Assembly: GCA_017541145.1 (NCBI GenBank)
Contig: JAFXZT010000085.1
Coordinates: forward strand, 1 to 40,919
DNA: 40,919 bases
Origin: Bacteroidales bacterium
GTDB taxonomy: Bacteria; Bacteroidota; Bacteroidia; Bacteroidales; UBA3824
Direction of reading: 5' to 3'
Below, in pieces: positions 10,201-17,167 of this stretch. The notes under the pieces were generated by a model that was not told the origin of the DNA, made no database searches, and saw only the letters and a list, made by a program, of their open reading frames with translations. Position 1 is the stretch's first letter. Each line of letters starts with the position of its first letter. The position numbers and the translations under genes were made by a program.

Positions 10201-13200
10201 AAACGAAAGCCGACTATTGGAAAGGACATGAAAATGTTGTTATCGACCAAGCCACCAAACGATTGGAAGTGCCACAAATCAGTATTGTTGACGGTAATTT
10301 CCGTGAATATGTTCCAAGTGGAGATAAAGCAAGTTTTAAACTATCTATGAAAAACAACTCTGAAGCTCATAAAGACGTCTATTTTTATGTGATGATTGAC
10401 GAAACGAGCAATCCGGATGGAGCAATATTGGCTATTGACGGAACAACAATTGGTGGTCAAAAACTTCAATATTTGGTTCCTGCAGGCGAAGAGGTATTTA
10501 AAACTCTTACTGTAGAAAAAGGTACTGCGTTGAATTATGATGATCTGAAACTGATTATGTTAAGTCAGTGTCAAGATGACATCGCGGATACTGTTTCTTT
10601 TACTGTACATTTTACTCCAACTTGTACAAATGTGGAACTTTACGAGCCCGAACAAGGTTGGAAATATAATACAGAATTAGACAAAGCCTTTGATGTTGCA
10701 TCAAATGATACATCATACTTCAAAACAATTTTGATTGATGGTTTTGATGTAAATTATACAGATTTTGAACATATCGAACTTCAATACAAGGCAGGCAGCG
10801 AATCTAAGAATTGGACAACACTTATATCGTTCTATGCTGATGAAGAACTTTGTCAACAGCAAAAAGAAAATGGTTTGAATGTCGCTTTGGTAAAGGATAA
10901 TCTTACATCTATAGGGCGTTTAAAATATGATTGGTTCTTCAATGCTTCCGACAATCTTTATGATGTAAGAGCGGTTTCGGTTTGTAAAATCAATAATGAA
11001 CCTGTTTACACATATTCGGAAATCGCATCGGGTGTCAAAGATATGTATCGTCCGAGATTATTCGGCAATGCAGAACCTGCTGACGGAGTTTTAGATCCTA
11101 ACGATGTAATCAAAGTATCTTTCAATGAAAGCATTTTGGGCGGTTACCTGACACAAAATTCATTCTCTGTAACGGGCATAAGAAACGGAGCTCAAACAAA
11201 TCATTCAACTGCAATTGAACTTGACGGAAAAACTTCTTATATGGAAACCGAATTTGATAGGAATCTCAAGTCAAAAGGTTTCACAATCGAAACTTGGTTC
11301 AACAAATACCAGAATCAAAACGGAGTAATTTTCTCTCATGGTGTAATTGGTAATCAGTTGGAACTTAAATTGAACGAAAACAATACTCTTACATTGTCGA
11401 TAAATGGTAGCGATTATACATCTAAAACATTGCTTGATAACGGTAAAGCAATATACAACGACAACTGGTATCATGTTGCCTTAGTACAAAGCGAAGATGG
11501 ATTTGCAACCGTTTACTTTAATTTTGAACCCGTTATTACAAACGAATACGTTGGCGAATACACCTCTAACGGTAAATTTGTAGTAGGTTCAGCGTTAAAT
11601 CATGGCAATAATTTTAATGGTGCTATCGACAATGCCCGTATTTGGACAACAAAACTAACAAGCGGACAATTACAAATCAATAGCAATGTACAATTATCCG
11701 GTTCTGAAAGCGGACTTTTGGATTATTACCCAATGGACGAAGGTCGTGGCAATTCAACCTCCGACAGAGCACGTAGCGTAGATTTGCATTTGAATAATTG
11801 TCAATGGGTTCTTCCTAAAGGATATGCCGTAGAATTTAACGGAAATGGCTATTTAGAATTACCTGCAGGAGCGGCTGTTACAACTGAAGACAATGATTTT
11901 ACATTGGAATTTTGGTTTAAAACAACCTCTCAAAACGGAACTATCATAGGCAACGGATTAGGTGATGGTACCGACTTCGGTGGTAGCAATGGTTTGTTTA
12001 ATATTGGTTTTGAAAATAATACTCTTACTATCAACCATAACGGATTTAAACATCAAGTTCCTGGTACATACAACGACGGTGCTTGGCATCAAATGGTGTA
12101 TACTTTAAGCCGTAGCAATGGTAGAGCATATATTTATATGGACGCAAAACTTCAATCATACTTTGAAAGTGATAATGTTGATGGTTTGCAATATGATAAA
12201 CTATATGCTGGTGCAAGAGTTTACCAAAAGAACACAATAACAGAATCTGATGATTTCCAAATAGATAACTATATAGTTGGTGCGATTGACGAAATCAAAG
12301 TGTGGAAATTATACAAACCTCAAACGATGGTAGAAAAAGCACTCAACGAAAAAAATCTTGGAAACGAAATTGGACTTCAATTGTATTATCCGTTTGAGTA
12401 TTACTTTACTAACAATATCGGATTAGAAGAGTTGGGAGAATATAGTTTAGACAAAACTACTGTTAATAAAATCGACAAATATAATCTAACATTTGTTAAT
12501 TCTTCGTTTACCTCTGATCATGCACCACTAAAAGATGCAGGAAGCGTTAGCCAATTAAATTACACGTATGTTTACTCAGATGATGCAATTGTTATTAATC
12601 TAACAGAGCCTGCTGATAGAATCGAAAATACAATAGTTACGTTTACTGTTCAAAATGTGTACGACCTAAATGGCAACAAAATGCTTTCGCCTATCACTTG
12701 GACTGCATATATCAATAAAAACCAACTTGTATGGGATGAAGATTTAGTAGAATTAGAAAAAGGACTCAAAGAACCTTTGGAATACAAAACTTCATTCTCT
12801 AACAAAGGTGGAAGTATTATCAACTATCAAATTAGTAATCTACCTTCTTGGATGAAAGTTGCTGAGACAACAGGTACAATTAATCCAGTTTCTACACAAA
12901 ATATTACATTTGTTGTGGATCAAAATCTTGGAACAGGTGTTTACGACCAAGATATTTATCTTACTAATTTGGATACCAAAGTAACTGATATTCTCTCGTT
13001 TAACATCACAGTAAATGGCGACAAACCAGAATGGAAAGTGAATCCTTCAGATTATCAGTATAATATGGTAATTATATGTAAAATGCGATTCAACGGAGTA
13101 TTCTCTACCGACAAGCGTGATATGATTGCAGCATTCCATAATGATACATGTGTTGGCGTAGGATATAGTCAATATAGCCCAGAGGCAGATATGTGGTATG

Positions 13201-14477
13201 TGATGCTAACAGTTTATGGAAACAAACCTCAAATCGCTAATTATAAATATCGTATGTGGTGTGCTTCTACCGGTCTTACATATCAAGCAGAATATGATAA
13301 AGTTTATAGTTTAGACATCTTCAAAAATGATAACTATTTTGGTACACCTGCTACACCTGTTATCTTTGACGGCAAAGAAACAAGATACGAAAGTATTCAT
13401 TTGAACAAAAATTGGAACTGGATATCCTTTAATTTAACAAATGAAAATTTGGAAAAAGGAACAACAGCATATTTAGGAACCAATTTTGATAAAAATGATT
13501 TGATCAAGAGTTTAACCGCTCAAAATTCATACTCACCTACCAACAAAGAATGGCAAGGTAGCAACTTGGTATTAGATAATCAACACATGTATATGTTTAG
13601 GGCTTCAGCAGACAAAGACCTCAGTATATCTGGTAGTTTAGTTGATATTGCTAATACGCCTATTTTAGCCAAAGCAAATCAGTGGAGTTATATCTCATAT
13701 TTGCCGTTGGTAGTAATGGAAACAGAGAAAGCACTTGCTGATTATGATGCAGAAGACAACGATATCATTAAAGGTATTGACGGATTCTCGATGTATTATC
13801 GCAATAATTGGATTGGTAATCTTGATTATATGGAGCCCGGACGTGGTTACATGATTTTTAATACAAGTAATCAAGATAAAACATTCCATTATTCAGCAAA
13901 AACAATATCCAAAAATTCAGTAGAAAATATTAATCATAAAGAAAATATTTATGCTGATAATATGAATATTATTGCTAAAGCGGACATCGAAGATAATCAA
14001 ACTCTTTATGCAGTAGACTCTTATGGTAAAGAGTTTAAAGCCGACAAAGTTACTATTGGTACTCAAAACTACTATTTTATCACAGTAGGAGGTCAATCTG
14101 CTAATGATATTAGTTTTGTTGTAAGAGATAATAATAATCAACAGATTTCGGATCAAATTATTAAATATCAAAGCAACAAAGTAATAGGTGATATTAGTGC
14201 TCCGTTCCTCATTAGTTTTGATGAAAATACTACATCTGTTGATGTGTACCCAACAATTGTCGATAATTTAGTTAATATAAATGCTAAAAATATCAAACAT
14301 AGTATTCAAATCAATATATTTGATGCTTTGGGTAGACAGGTTTATACATCAGAAAAAATTGATGTAGAAAATAATTACCAAACTGAAATTAATACATCTA
14401 ATTACTCAAAAGGATTATTTGTAGTAAAAGTAATAATTGATAATAAACACTTTATAGAAAAATTCATTAAAAAATAA
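4245..14477 (+). CDS. Giant T9SS-exported LamG-domain surface protein (3410 aa)
   Basis: Signal peptide at residues 1-40, with core YLKILVFLSLFLIAIG and cleavage after AMA. Domains in order: beta-rich N-terminus; acidic repeat spacer (about 290-345); Ig/FN3-like stretches; LamG-like sandwich 1 (about 874-1021, ending DEVRIFSRSL); a carboxypeptidase-regulatory-like fold (about 1135-1204); a central region with LRDPPGTNSYSY (about 1565) and a helical segment (about 1694-1842); LamG 2 (about 2322-2482); LamG 3 (about 2526-2699); a BACON-like domain (about 2829-2926); a domain shared with the next gene (about 2928-3042); a WNWISFN-type domain (about 3047-3222); and a T9SS type A sorting domain (about 3330-3410: DVYPTIVDN, FDALGRQVYTS, terminal KFIKK). 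It should cross the outer membrane through T9SS and stay on the cell surface or be released. LamG domains suggest glycan or protein binding, so adhesin is the likely role; no enzyme motif is seen. It heads an operon with two small envelope genes. Confidence 0.88.
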   Translation: MENKTTYFSHFCVPIYEKYLKILVFLSLFLIAIGNQTAMAHRITESLRNGYENHLDQGYIKFRFDYYDQDGRDDYLDYVTLSLNIGGRNLGAVLYFGTDDQKNDDNMWIDQRIENPSIICKAYGIEKNGNIKFFNGRFVYNTVGDWSTSTVYVYFSPDILMNYQGQSFSFSGHVKVAKNARNDTHEDVTINGGNFPRFSVPTITSKLSSKPGFYEVSVSNSGASNSCYFDYSGEVAAEETPFYVKPALEQAKSNVNFDATKPIENGNVPYYFTYRTYKLVKNPNYIAPIEGDNDDNHNESESTEGDNSDATNNDEPTEGNNPEDPNNDEPTEGDNPDDTDPSADVNVFGTVELCYDYKKWDNISIDEIENEDKLLEYINERFSDDEVYRNPDYNKDSPMNTATKYLVVREYKPIDVVENTYFNPKSPVAFGNCPYKYEIDEPIMITTYSTSGSMSRYNGKQGTIQFHIGNAPKTLYIKYYYVVSEYQTCVKTYQHVLQAYQFPEPKNVTFENLENGATKISWTIDTHPNEQITGDGFEVIRSLDNTFLSYDQVADPKNVLKFDPNKNTYSIVDQTGKLNINGPIYYRIRRTETSKTWQWDLYTEVSHYKSMKHANVINGLVEFNYNPNKINGVKLTINLDSKDNYQDKEEANSLVLTENSKIVVIRKNITKSTEQKFEIPIKRDDYDNWILSYEYEELITKACNEFEYWAYVSPGSKNYSVFNPVVLDLQPDLDKIVAIESGNIENLEVSTGYYSDRVDLRWDVVNGALDSYSIERKEFGQPDEKYNLIENVEGAPSASKVLYSDQNALIGKIYSYRVTGKAGCASQIVETAPLTSYGFRTQTGDFFGQVTFENNQGEDSVEIRVETKDYIPSSALALETTQTAKINNNEFLNDVTKEFTFQAWVKPTSEGKIFEKSGMYSIEYIGGKIKFTAGNKTILSESDINTSKFTHITAGVNKDSLFIFINGDWDNSLKERATITSNNNQSEFGENFAGYIDEVRIFSRSLSQNEIASDYNRYILGDKENLILYYNFNYCFDDKVFDMSYLGSDYNKNDATTTGIFTSEQTPTQNQLWYKAITDNTGHYSLRGVPFIGNGTAYTLIPRKGTHEFSPTNEVRYLSENSTNYTINFVDKSSFEVSGTVVYYGGTTPVKGVSFKVDGALAMDKYGMAITTDENGQFKINVPVGVHEVKCYMNGHTFANEGRFIDSKGNDLNYQDILSGLKLHDSTFVKYVGRICGGSIQSELPVGFSLSKNNLSDELTITLTCLATEGKDYNLTNDKYEKIYPHFVKENSTKVEYDTKTVKIYPDKQTGEFVAYLLPEEYKLNIYAGTCHNADQIEGNNSILNLKGSVILMIPEVSEENDTVMYNQKQVFTLRYTPQIEVLQSNFLGKAQYKYFGEEKVSFNNFEGNMVESVVWSEDKGYTFDYPVFESLNTYYFTVNAFEEYRHCENSDIFERVPTSDAKVTFTNQLAATGLSEDQMKDYPSTIELDTMGFGLYAFKCGEPELTSGLKTISAKFVYGNSNTSINWDNPLGNPAGQAYVLGSHVNGADFVTAGPIDLIAILRDPPGTNSYSYIEKGTTITKNKQLTVSVINEGDDLMGVGTRTRTSSVNTAGTPATQTGTVTELTDEENKNKHGLYHKEEFHNDYTWSKSVTLTTRYQTSDSPDMVGADADLFIGNSTNVGVGTTNDVVIIPRDEYEQIKSSVIKTYKVTDDYAMIQQEGINLESSFGTVFAYSRRHIAEVVIPQLEEIRNNILIESYGKSKEQLQTLANSSKKAYYYSTVAPEDETFGTDETYQQILPNDKKQYVDTIKSLNQSIDRWLSALERNDKEKIQANNLVKNFSFEGGGSNVEYSMETGVGSTENFYFTIALGYSNDIESDGTFMGVKREFHIQEKAFTEDGYNWTYDEQKTNTIGFVLVDENPDDYFSVDVFHKYADTEEKEKENKDQDSFDEDEVVDELKGTGSTFETFIFRTRGGVSSCPYEGETKADYWKGHENVVIDQATKRLEVPQISIVDGNFREYVPSGDKASFKLSMKNNSEAHKDVYFYVMIDETSNPDGAILAIDGTTIGGQKLQYLVPAGEEVFKTLTVEKGTALNYDDLKLIMLSQCQDDIADTVSFTVHFTPTCTNVELYEPEQGWKYNTELDKAFDVASNDTSYFKTILIDGFDVNYTDFEHIELQYKAGSESKNWTTLISFYADEELCQQQKENGLNVALVKDNLTSIGRLKYDWFFNASDNLYDVRAVSVCKINNEPVYTYSEIASGVKDMYRPRLFGNAEPADGVLDPNDVIKVSFNESILGGYLTQNSFSVTGIRNGAQTNHSTAIELDGKTSYMETEFDRNLKSKGFTIETWFNKYQNQNGVIFSHGVIGNQLELKLNENNTLTLSINGSDYTSKTLLDNGKAIYNDNWYHVALVQSEDGFATVYFNFEPVITNEYVGEYTSNGKFVVGSALNHGNNFNGAIDNARIWTTKLTSGQLQINSNVQLSGSESGLLDYYPMDEGRGNSTSDRARSVDLHLNNCQWVLPKGYAVEFNGNGYLELPAGAAVTTEDNDFTLEFWFKTTSQNGTIIGNGLGDGTDFGGSNGLFNIGFENNTLTINHNGFKHQVPGTYNDGAWHQMVYTLSRSNGRAYIYMDAKLQSYFESDNVDGLQYDKLYAGARVYQKNTITESDDFQIDNYIVGAIDEIKVWKLYKPQTMVEKALNEKNLGNEIGLQLYYPFEYYFTNNIGLEELGEYSLDKTTVNKIDKYNLTFVNSSFTSDHAPLKDAGSVSQLNYTYVYSDDAIVINLTEPADRIENTIVTFTVQNVYDLNGNKMLSPITWTAYINKNQLVWDEDLVELEKGLKEPLEYKTSFSNKGGSIINYQISNLPSWMKVAETTGTINPVSTQNITFVVDQNLGTGVYDQDIYLTNLDTKVTDILSFNITVNGDKPEWKVNPSDYQYNMVIICKMRFNGVFSTDKRDMIAAFHNDTCVGVGYSQYSPEADMWYVMLTVYGNKPQIANYKYRMWCASTGLTYQAEYDKVYSLDIFKNDNYFGTPATPVIFDGKETRYESIHLNKNWNWISFNLTNENLEKGTTAYLGTNFDKNDLIKSLTAQNSYSPTNKEWQGSNLVLDNQHMYMFRASADKDLSISGSLVDIANTPILAKANQWSYISYLPLVVMETEKALADYDAEDNDIIKGIDGFSMYYRNNWIGNLDYMEPGRGYMIFNTSNQDKTFHYSAKTISKNSVENINHKENIYADNMNIIAKADIEDNQTLYAVDSYGKEFKADKVTIGTQNYYFITVGGQSANDISFVVRDNNNQQISDQIIKYQSNKVIGDISAPFLISFDENTTSVDVYPTIVDNLVNINAKNIKHSIQINIFDALGRQVYTSEKIDVENNYQTEINTSNYSKGLFVVKVIIDNKHFIEKFIKK
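5134..5260 (+). repeat. 42-bp tandem repeat encoding an acidic spacer
   Basis: Nearly three copies of a 42-bp unit. The two best copies share CTAACAACGATGAACCAACA starting at 5176 and 5218. They encode NNDEPTEGNNPEDP and NNDEPTEGDNPDDT, preceded by an imperfect HNESESTEGDNSDAT. Likely a flexible linker that can change length by slippage. Confidence 0.8.
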
Positions 14478-14482
14478 ATAAT

Positions 14483-14902
14483 ATGAAGAAGATTTTAATT
14501 GTATTATTTTTTGCAACATTTTGCCTTGCAACATCTTGCAAAAAAGAAGAAAGCTATCGAACATTCGAACGTCCTACTTGGGAAACAACATTGGATGGAT
14601 ATTCTGTATCGATGACATGCGTAATGACACTCGATAGAAACATCATCGGATATGTAGATTCTGATGATATTCTAGCTGCATTTATTGGAGACGAATGTCG
14701 AGGAATAGCCGAATATACTAAAGATAAGTTCTTCCTGAATATTGTAGGAAGTCCAGAAGAAAGTGCTCTGATTACATTTAAATATTACAGTGCAAAAACT
14801 AAATATTTGTATCAAGAAGAAGGTCTTCATTCTTTTGCTTCCAACGGTGTTCTTGGTGTAAGTGACGAGCCTTATGTTTTGCAACTAAGTTTGGTTCAAT
14901 AA
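14483..14902 (+). CDS. Small lipoprotein sharing a domain with the giant protein
   Basis: A 139-residue protein with a clear lipoprotein signal: MKKILIVLFFATFCLATSC, lipid-modified Cys19, followed by KKEE. The mature part is one domain: PTWETTLDGYSVSMT, then DSDDILAAFIGDECRGIAEY, then FKYYSAKTKYLYQ. The same order of motifs is seen in the giant protein at about residues 2928-3042 (PEWKVNPSDYQYNM, DMIAAFHNDTCVGVGY, YKYRMWCASTGLTYQ). It starts 5 bp after the giant's stop and ends 1 bp before the OmpA-family start, so the three are almost surely one transcript. The function is unknown; a partner or anchor for the giant is inferred from gene order and the shared domain. Confidence 0.8.
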   Translation: MKKILIVLFFATFCLATSCKKEESYRTFERPTWETTLDGYSVSMTCVMTLDRNIIGYVDSDDILAAFIGDECRGIAEYTKDKFFLNIVGSPEESALITFKYYSAKTKYLYQEEGLHSFASNGVLGVSDEPYVLQLSLVQ

Positions 14903-14903
14903 T

Positions 14904-16103
14904 ATGAAAAAATTATTGTTGTTAACTATACTACTAATTTATTGTTTTATGACAAGTGCTCAAGATACAATTAGTCTTGGGTACTCGTCTATAAAACAAA
15001 ATTGGTATGTTGATGGATTTTATGGAGGTCAAATTCTTTATAGTACAGATGCCGAAAATAGATCAAACCGACTTACACATTTTTGGGGATTCGACTTTGG
15101 TAAATTTTTTACGCCATTTATTGGTATGGAAATTTCTTTCGACGCTCTAAAAAAAGGTGGTTCAAACTCTTCGTATGGTTTGTACAAAGCCGATGAGATA
15201 GGTGGAAATACAATGTTTGGCAACAACGACCCTTATAGAGAATTTGCTTCTATAAAACCAAACGGAACTTATGATGTGGATATTAAATACCTGAGTTCTA
15301 AACTCATGTTTTTTACAAGTATTATGAATATAATCCATAAAGGATATAATTCTTCTTGTAAATATGATTTTTATCCATATTTGGGTATTGGTTATTTGCG
15401 CGTAGTTAAACAAGATGGAATTCCGAAGGCAAATGCCTTAACTACGGATTTAAGTTTCAAAGCTAAATATTCGGTGTACAAAAATGTTGATGTATTTGCG
15501 CAATGCGGTCTTTCTATTTTGCCTGATCTTTTCGATGGAAGAATTACTGGTAGTATGCATCATGCTTCTTTTAATTTTTCTTGCGGAATTAGATATAATT
15601 TTGGTTCAAAACATTTTTCTTCTAATATTTATAAAGGAAAAGATATTGAAGAAGAGAATATTCGTACTGTTGCCCAAGAACCAATTATAGAGCACGACAC
15701 TGTTTATGTTGAAAAAGTTGTTGAAAAAAATGTTAAAGATTCTACAGATAAAAATAAATTTGTATTAGACTCTTTGGCAATTGTAACAATTGTATTTCCA
15801 ATAGGTAAATCAGTTCCAATTGTTGATAGTAAAATAAGATATCAACAAATTGTAAATTTCTTGAACAATAATCCTAATTGTAAAGTGATTTTACATGGAT
15901 ATGCTGATAAAGAAACAGGAACGGACTATATAAATTATGTTTTGAGCAAAAAACGAGCAGAATATGTTTATAATCAACTAATTAATAAATATAATGTTGA
16001 TAAAAACAGATTAGAAATCGTAGCAAACTCATCAAAAGTTCAACATTATGATATTGCAGATTATAATCGAATTGTAATTGCAGTTGCAGTTTTAGTTGAA
16101 TAA
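14904..16103 (+). CDS. OmpA-family outer-membrane protein
   Basis: A 399-residue protein. Signal peptide MKKLLLLTILLIYCFMTSAQ (cut after SA). Residues about 25-245 alternate aromatic and polar residues as in a beta-barrel (YLGIGYLRVV, FNFSCGIRYNFGS). A linker with HDTVYVEKVVEKNVKDS follows. The C-terminal third is an OmpA-like peptidoglycan-binding domain: IVFPIGKSVPI, then ILHGYADKETGTDYINYVLS, then KKRAEYVYNQL. The Asp of GYAD and the Arg of KKRA that contact diaminopimelate are present. It probably fixes the cluster's products at the outer membrane. Third gene of the giant operon, followed by a strong terminator. Confidence 0.85.
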   Translation: MKKLLLLTILLIYCFMTSAQDTISLGYSSIKQNWYVDGFYGGQILYSTDAENRSNRLTHFWGFDFGKFFTPFIGMEISFDALKKGGSNSSYGLYKADEIGGNTMFGNNDPYREFASIKPNGTYDVDIKYLSSKLMFFTSIMNIIHKGYNSSCKYDFYPYLGIGYLRVVKQDGIPKANALTTDLSFKAKYSVYKNVDVFAQCGLSILPDLFDGRITGSMHHASFNFSCGIRYNFGSKHFSSNIYKGKDIEEENIRTVAQEPIIEHDTVYVEKVVEKNVKDSTDKNKFVLDSLAIVTIVFPIGKSVPIVDSKIRYQQIVNFLNNNPNCKVILHGYADKETGTDYINYVLSKKRAEYVYNQLINKYNVDKNRLEIVANSSKVQHYDIADYNRIVIAVAVLVE

Positions 16104-16104
16104 T

Positions 16105-16195
16105 TAAAAATTATTGTTGTCTGAAAAATTGAAACAACTTCCTATAGCCTTTACAAATAATTGTAAAGGCTATTTTTGTTAAATTACGCCCAAAA
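16105..16195 (+). repeat. Degenerate flanking repeat, copy B (contains the cluster terminator)
   Basis: Starts AAAAATTATTGTTGTCTGA (16106-16124), and carries GAAAC, CAAATAATTGT and ATTACGCC further on. It aligns with copy A at 3905-3995 in the same orientation. Its first 19 bases match 40780-40798 at 17 positions. Confidence 0.45.
16144..16177 (+). terminator. Terminator of the giant cluster
   Basis: ATAGCCTTTAC (16144-16154) pairs perfectly with GTAAAGGCTAT (16163-16173) around AAATAATT, followed by a T-run. The 140 bp from here to the VanW stop holds nothing I recognise. Confidence 0.8.
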
Positions 16196-16321
16196 AGGCT
16201 ATTATGATATGAGTATTATGTTTTTGAGATGAAAAACTAATAAACTTTGAGGTCAGTGTATTATAATACATCGAATGATACTAAACACGAAAATTATAAC
16301 CAATTATCGCATTGACAAAAA

Positions 16322-17158
16322 TTATTTGATTTGGTCTTTCGGAATCAAATCGTATTGAAACATGACTTCTGAATGATTGTCCCAATTGAGTTCTCGGTTT
16401 AAAACTTTTCCAGTTGCGCGGTCGATAGTTTCTCGATATATTTTTGACATCCGGTAAAATTTGCCGTTTGCTTCTTTATGAAAATGATGGTCTTCTTCTG
16501 TAAGTCGGTAAGTATTAGGATATTCGCAACTTGTACGCAATTCGGCACAAAGTTCGTCTTTTTCGCACCAAACACATAATTGTACCGGTTGCGACGTGTC
16601 GTTGCGGAAACGGTAATCTATAAAATTGTAATTTACCGAAGTTCCTGCGCTGTACGGAGTATGTTTGCCGTTAGGATCGGGAGCCAAGGCATCGGAATGG
16701 TGATGCAATTCGGTGATTGTCAACGGACTGTGTAGTATCAAAAGATTGATTGTATTTGCAAGATTACACAAACCGCCGCCCACGCCGGCTACAAGTTTGC
16801 CGTTTACAAGTACTCGTCCGTCGCTGAATCCGTTACGTTTGGATGTTTTGCCAACTTGTCGCCAAAATGAAAATGTTTCGCCCGGATTGATGATTATTCC
16901 GTTCATTTTGCTGCATGCTAATCGGATATTGTCAGCCTTGTTGGTTTGCAAAACCGGATCAATTCCAGGTCCGCGTTTTATCATGTTGCTATGGTGTGAA
17001 CTTACAATTACTGGTAATTTCTGTTGCGGCTGTAACTCTTTAGCATAATGCTCTTTACCGAACAGATTTTTGATATGACGTTTTATGATTTCTTTTTGTA
17101 ACGAGATATAATATGTAGTCGGACAAATTTCGCAGAATAGTTTTTTCTTTGTTTTCAT
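16322..17158 (-). CDS. VanW family protein
   Basis: A 278-residue protein without a signal peptide. Residues about 65-205 form the VanW domain: NKADNIRLACSKMNGIIINP, then GETFSFWRQVGKTSKRNGF, GVGGGLCNLANTIN, and HTPYSAGTSVNYNFIDYRF. VanW is found beside some vancomycin-resistance genes, but its biochemical role is not established, and most genomic copies have nothing to do with resistance. The GGGLCNLA stretch with its Cys and the following HHHSDA are conserved-looking and could form an active site; this is inference. It starts 9 bp downstream of the TIM-barrel/methyltransferase gene on the same strand, so the two are likely co-transcribed. No vanA-type ligase or vanH/X gene is nearby. Confidence 0.85.
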   Translation of the reverse strand: MKTKKKLFCEICPTTYYISLQKEIIKRHIKNLFGKEHYAKELQPQQKLPVIVSSHHSNMIKRGPGIDPVLQTNKADNIRLACSKMNGIIINPGETFSFWRQVGKTSKRNGFSDGRVLVNGKLVAGVGGGLCNLANTINLLILHSPLTITELHHHSDALAPDPNGKHTPYSAGTSVNYNFIDYRFRNDTSQPVQLCVWCEKDELCAELRTSCEYPNTYRLTEEDHHFHKEANGKFYRMSKIYRETIDRATGKVLNRELNWDNHSEVMFQYDLIPKDQIK

Positions 17159-17167
17159 GGTTGATTA

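Noticed and set aside
4245-14477. Possible enzyme function for the giant protein
   Set aside because: No catalytic motif was found; LamG, BACON-like and Ig-like regions are binding or structural modules.
16322-17158. VanW taken as a sign of vancomycin resistance
   Set aside because: No vanHAX or vanRS genes are present, and VanW proteins are widespread without them.
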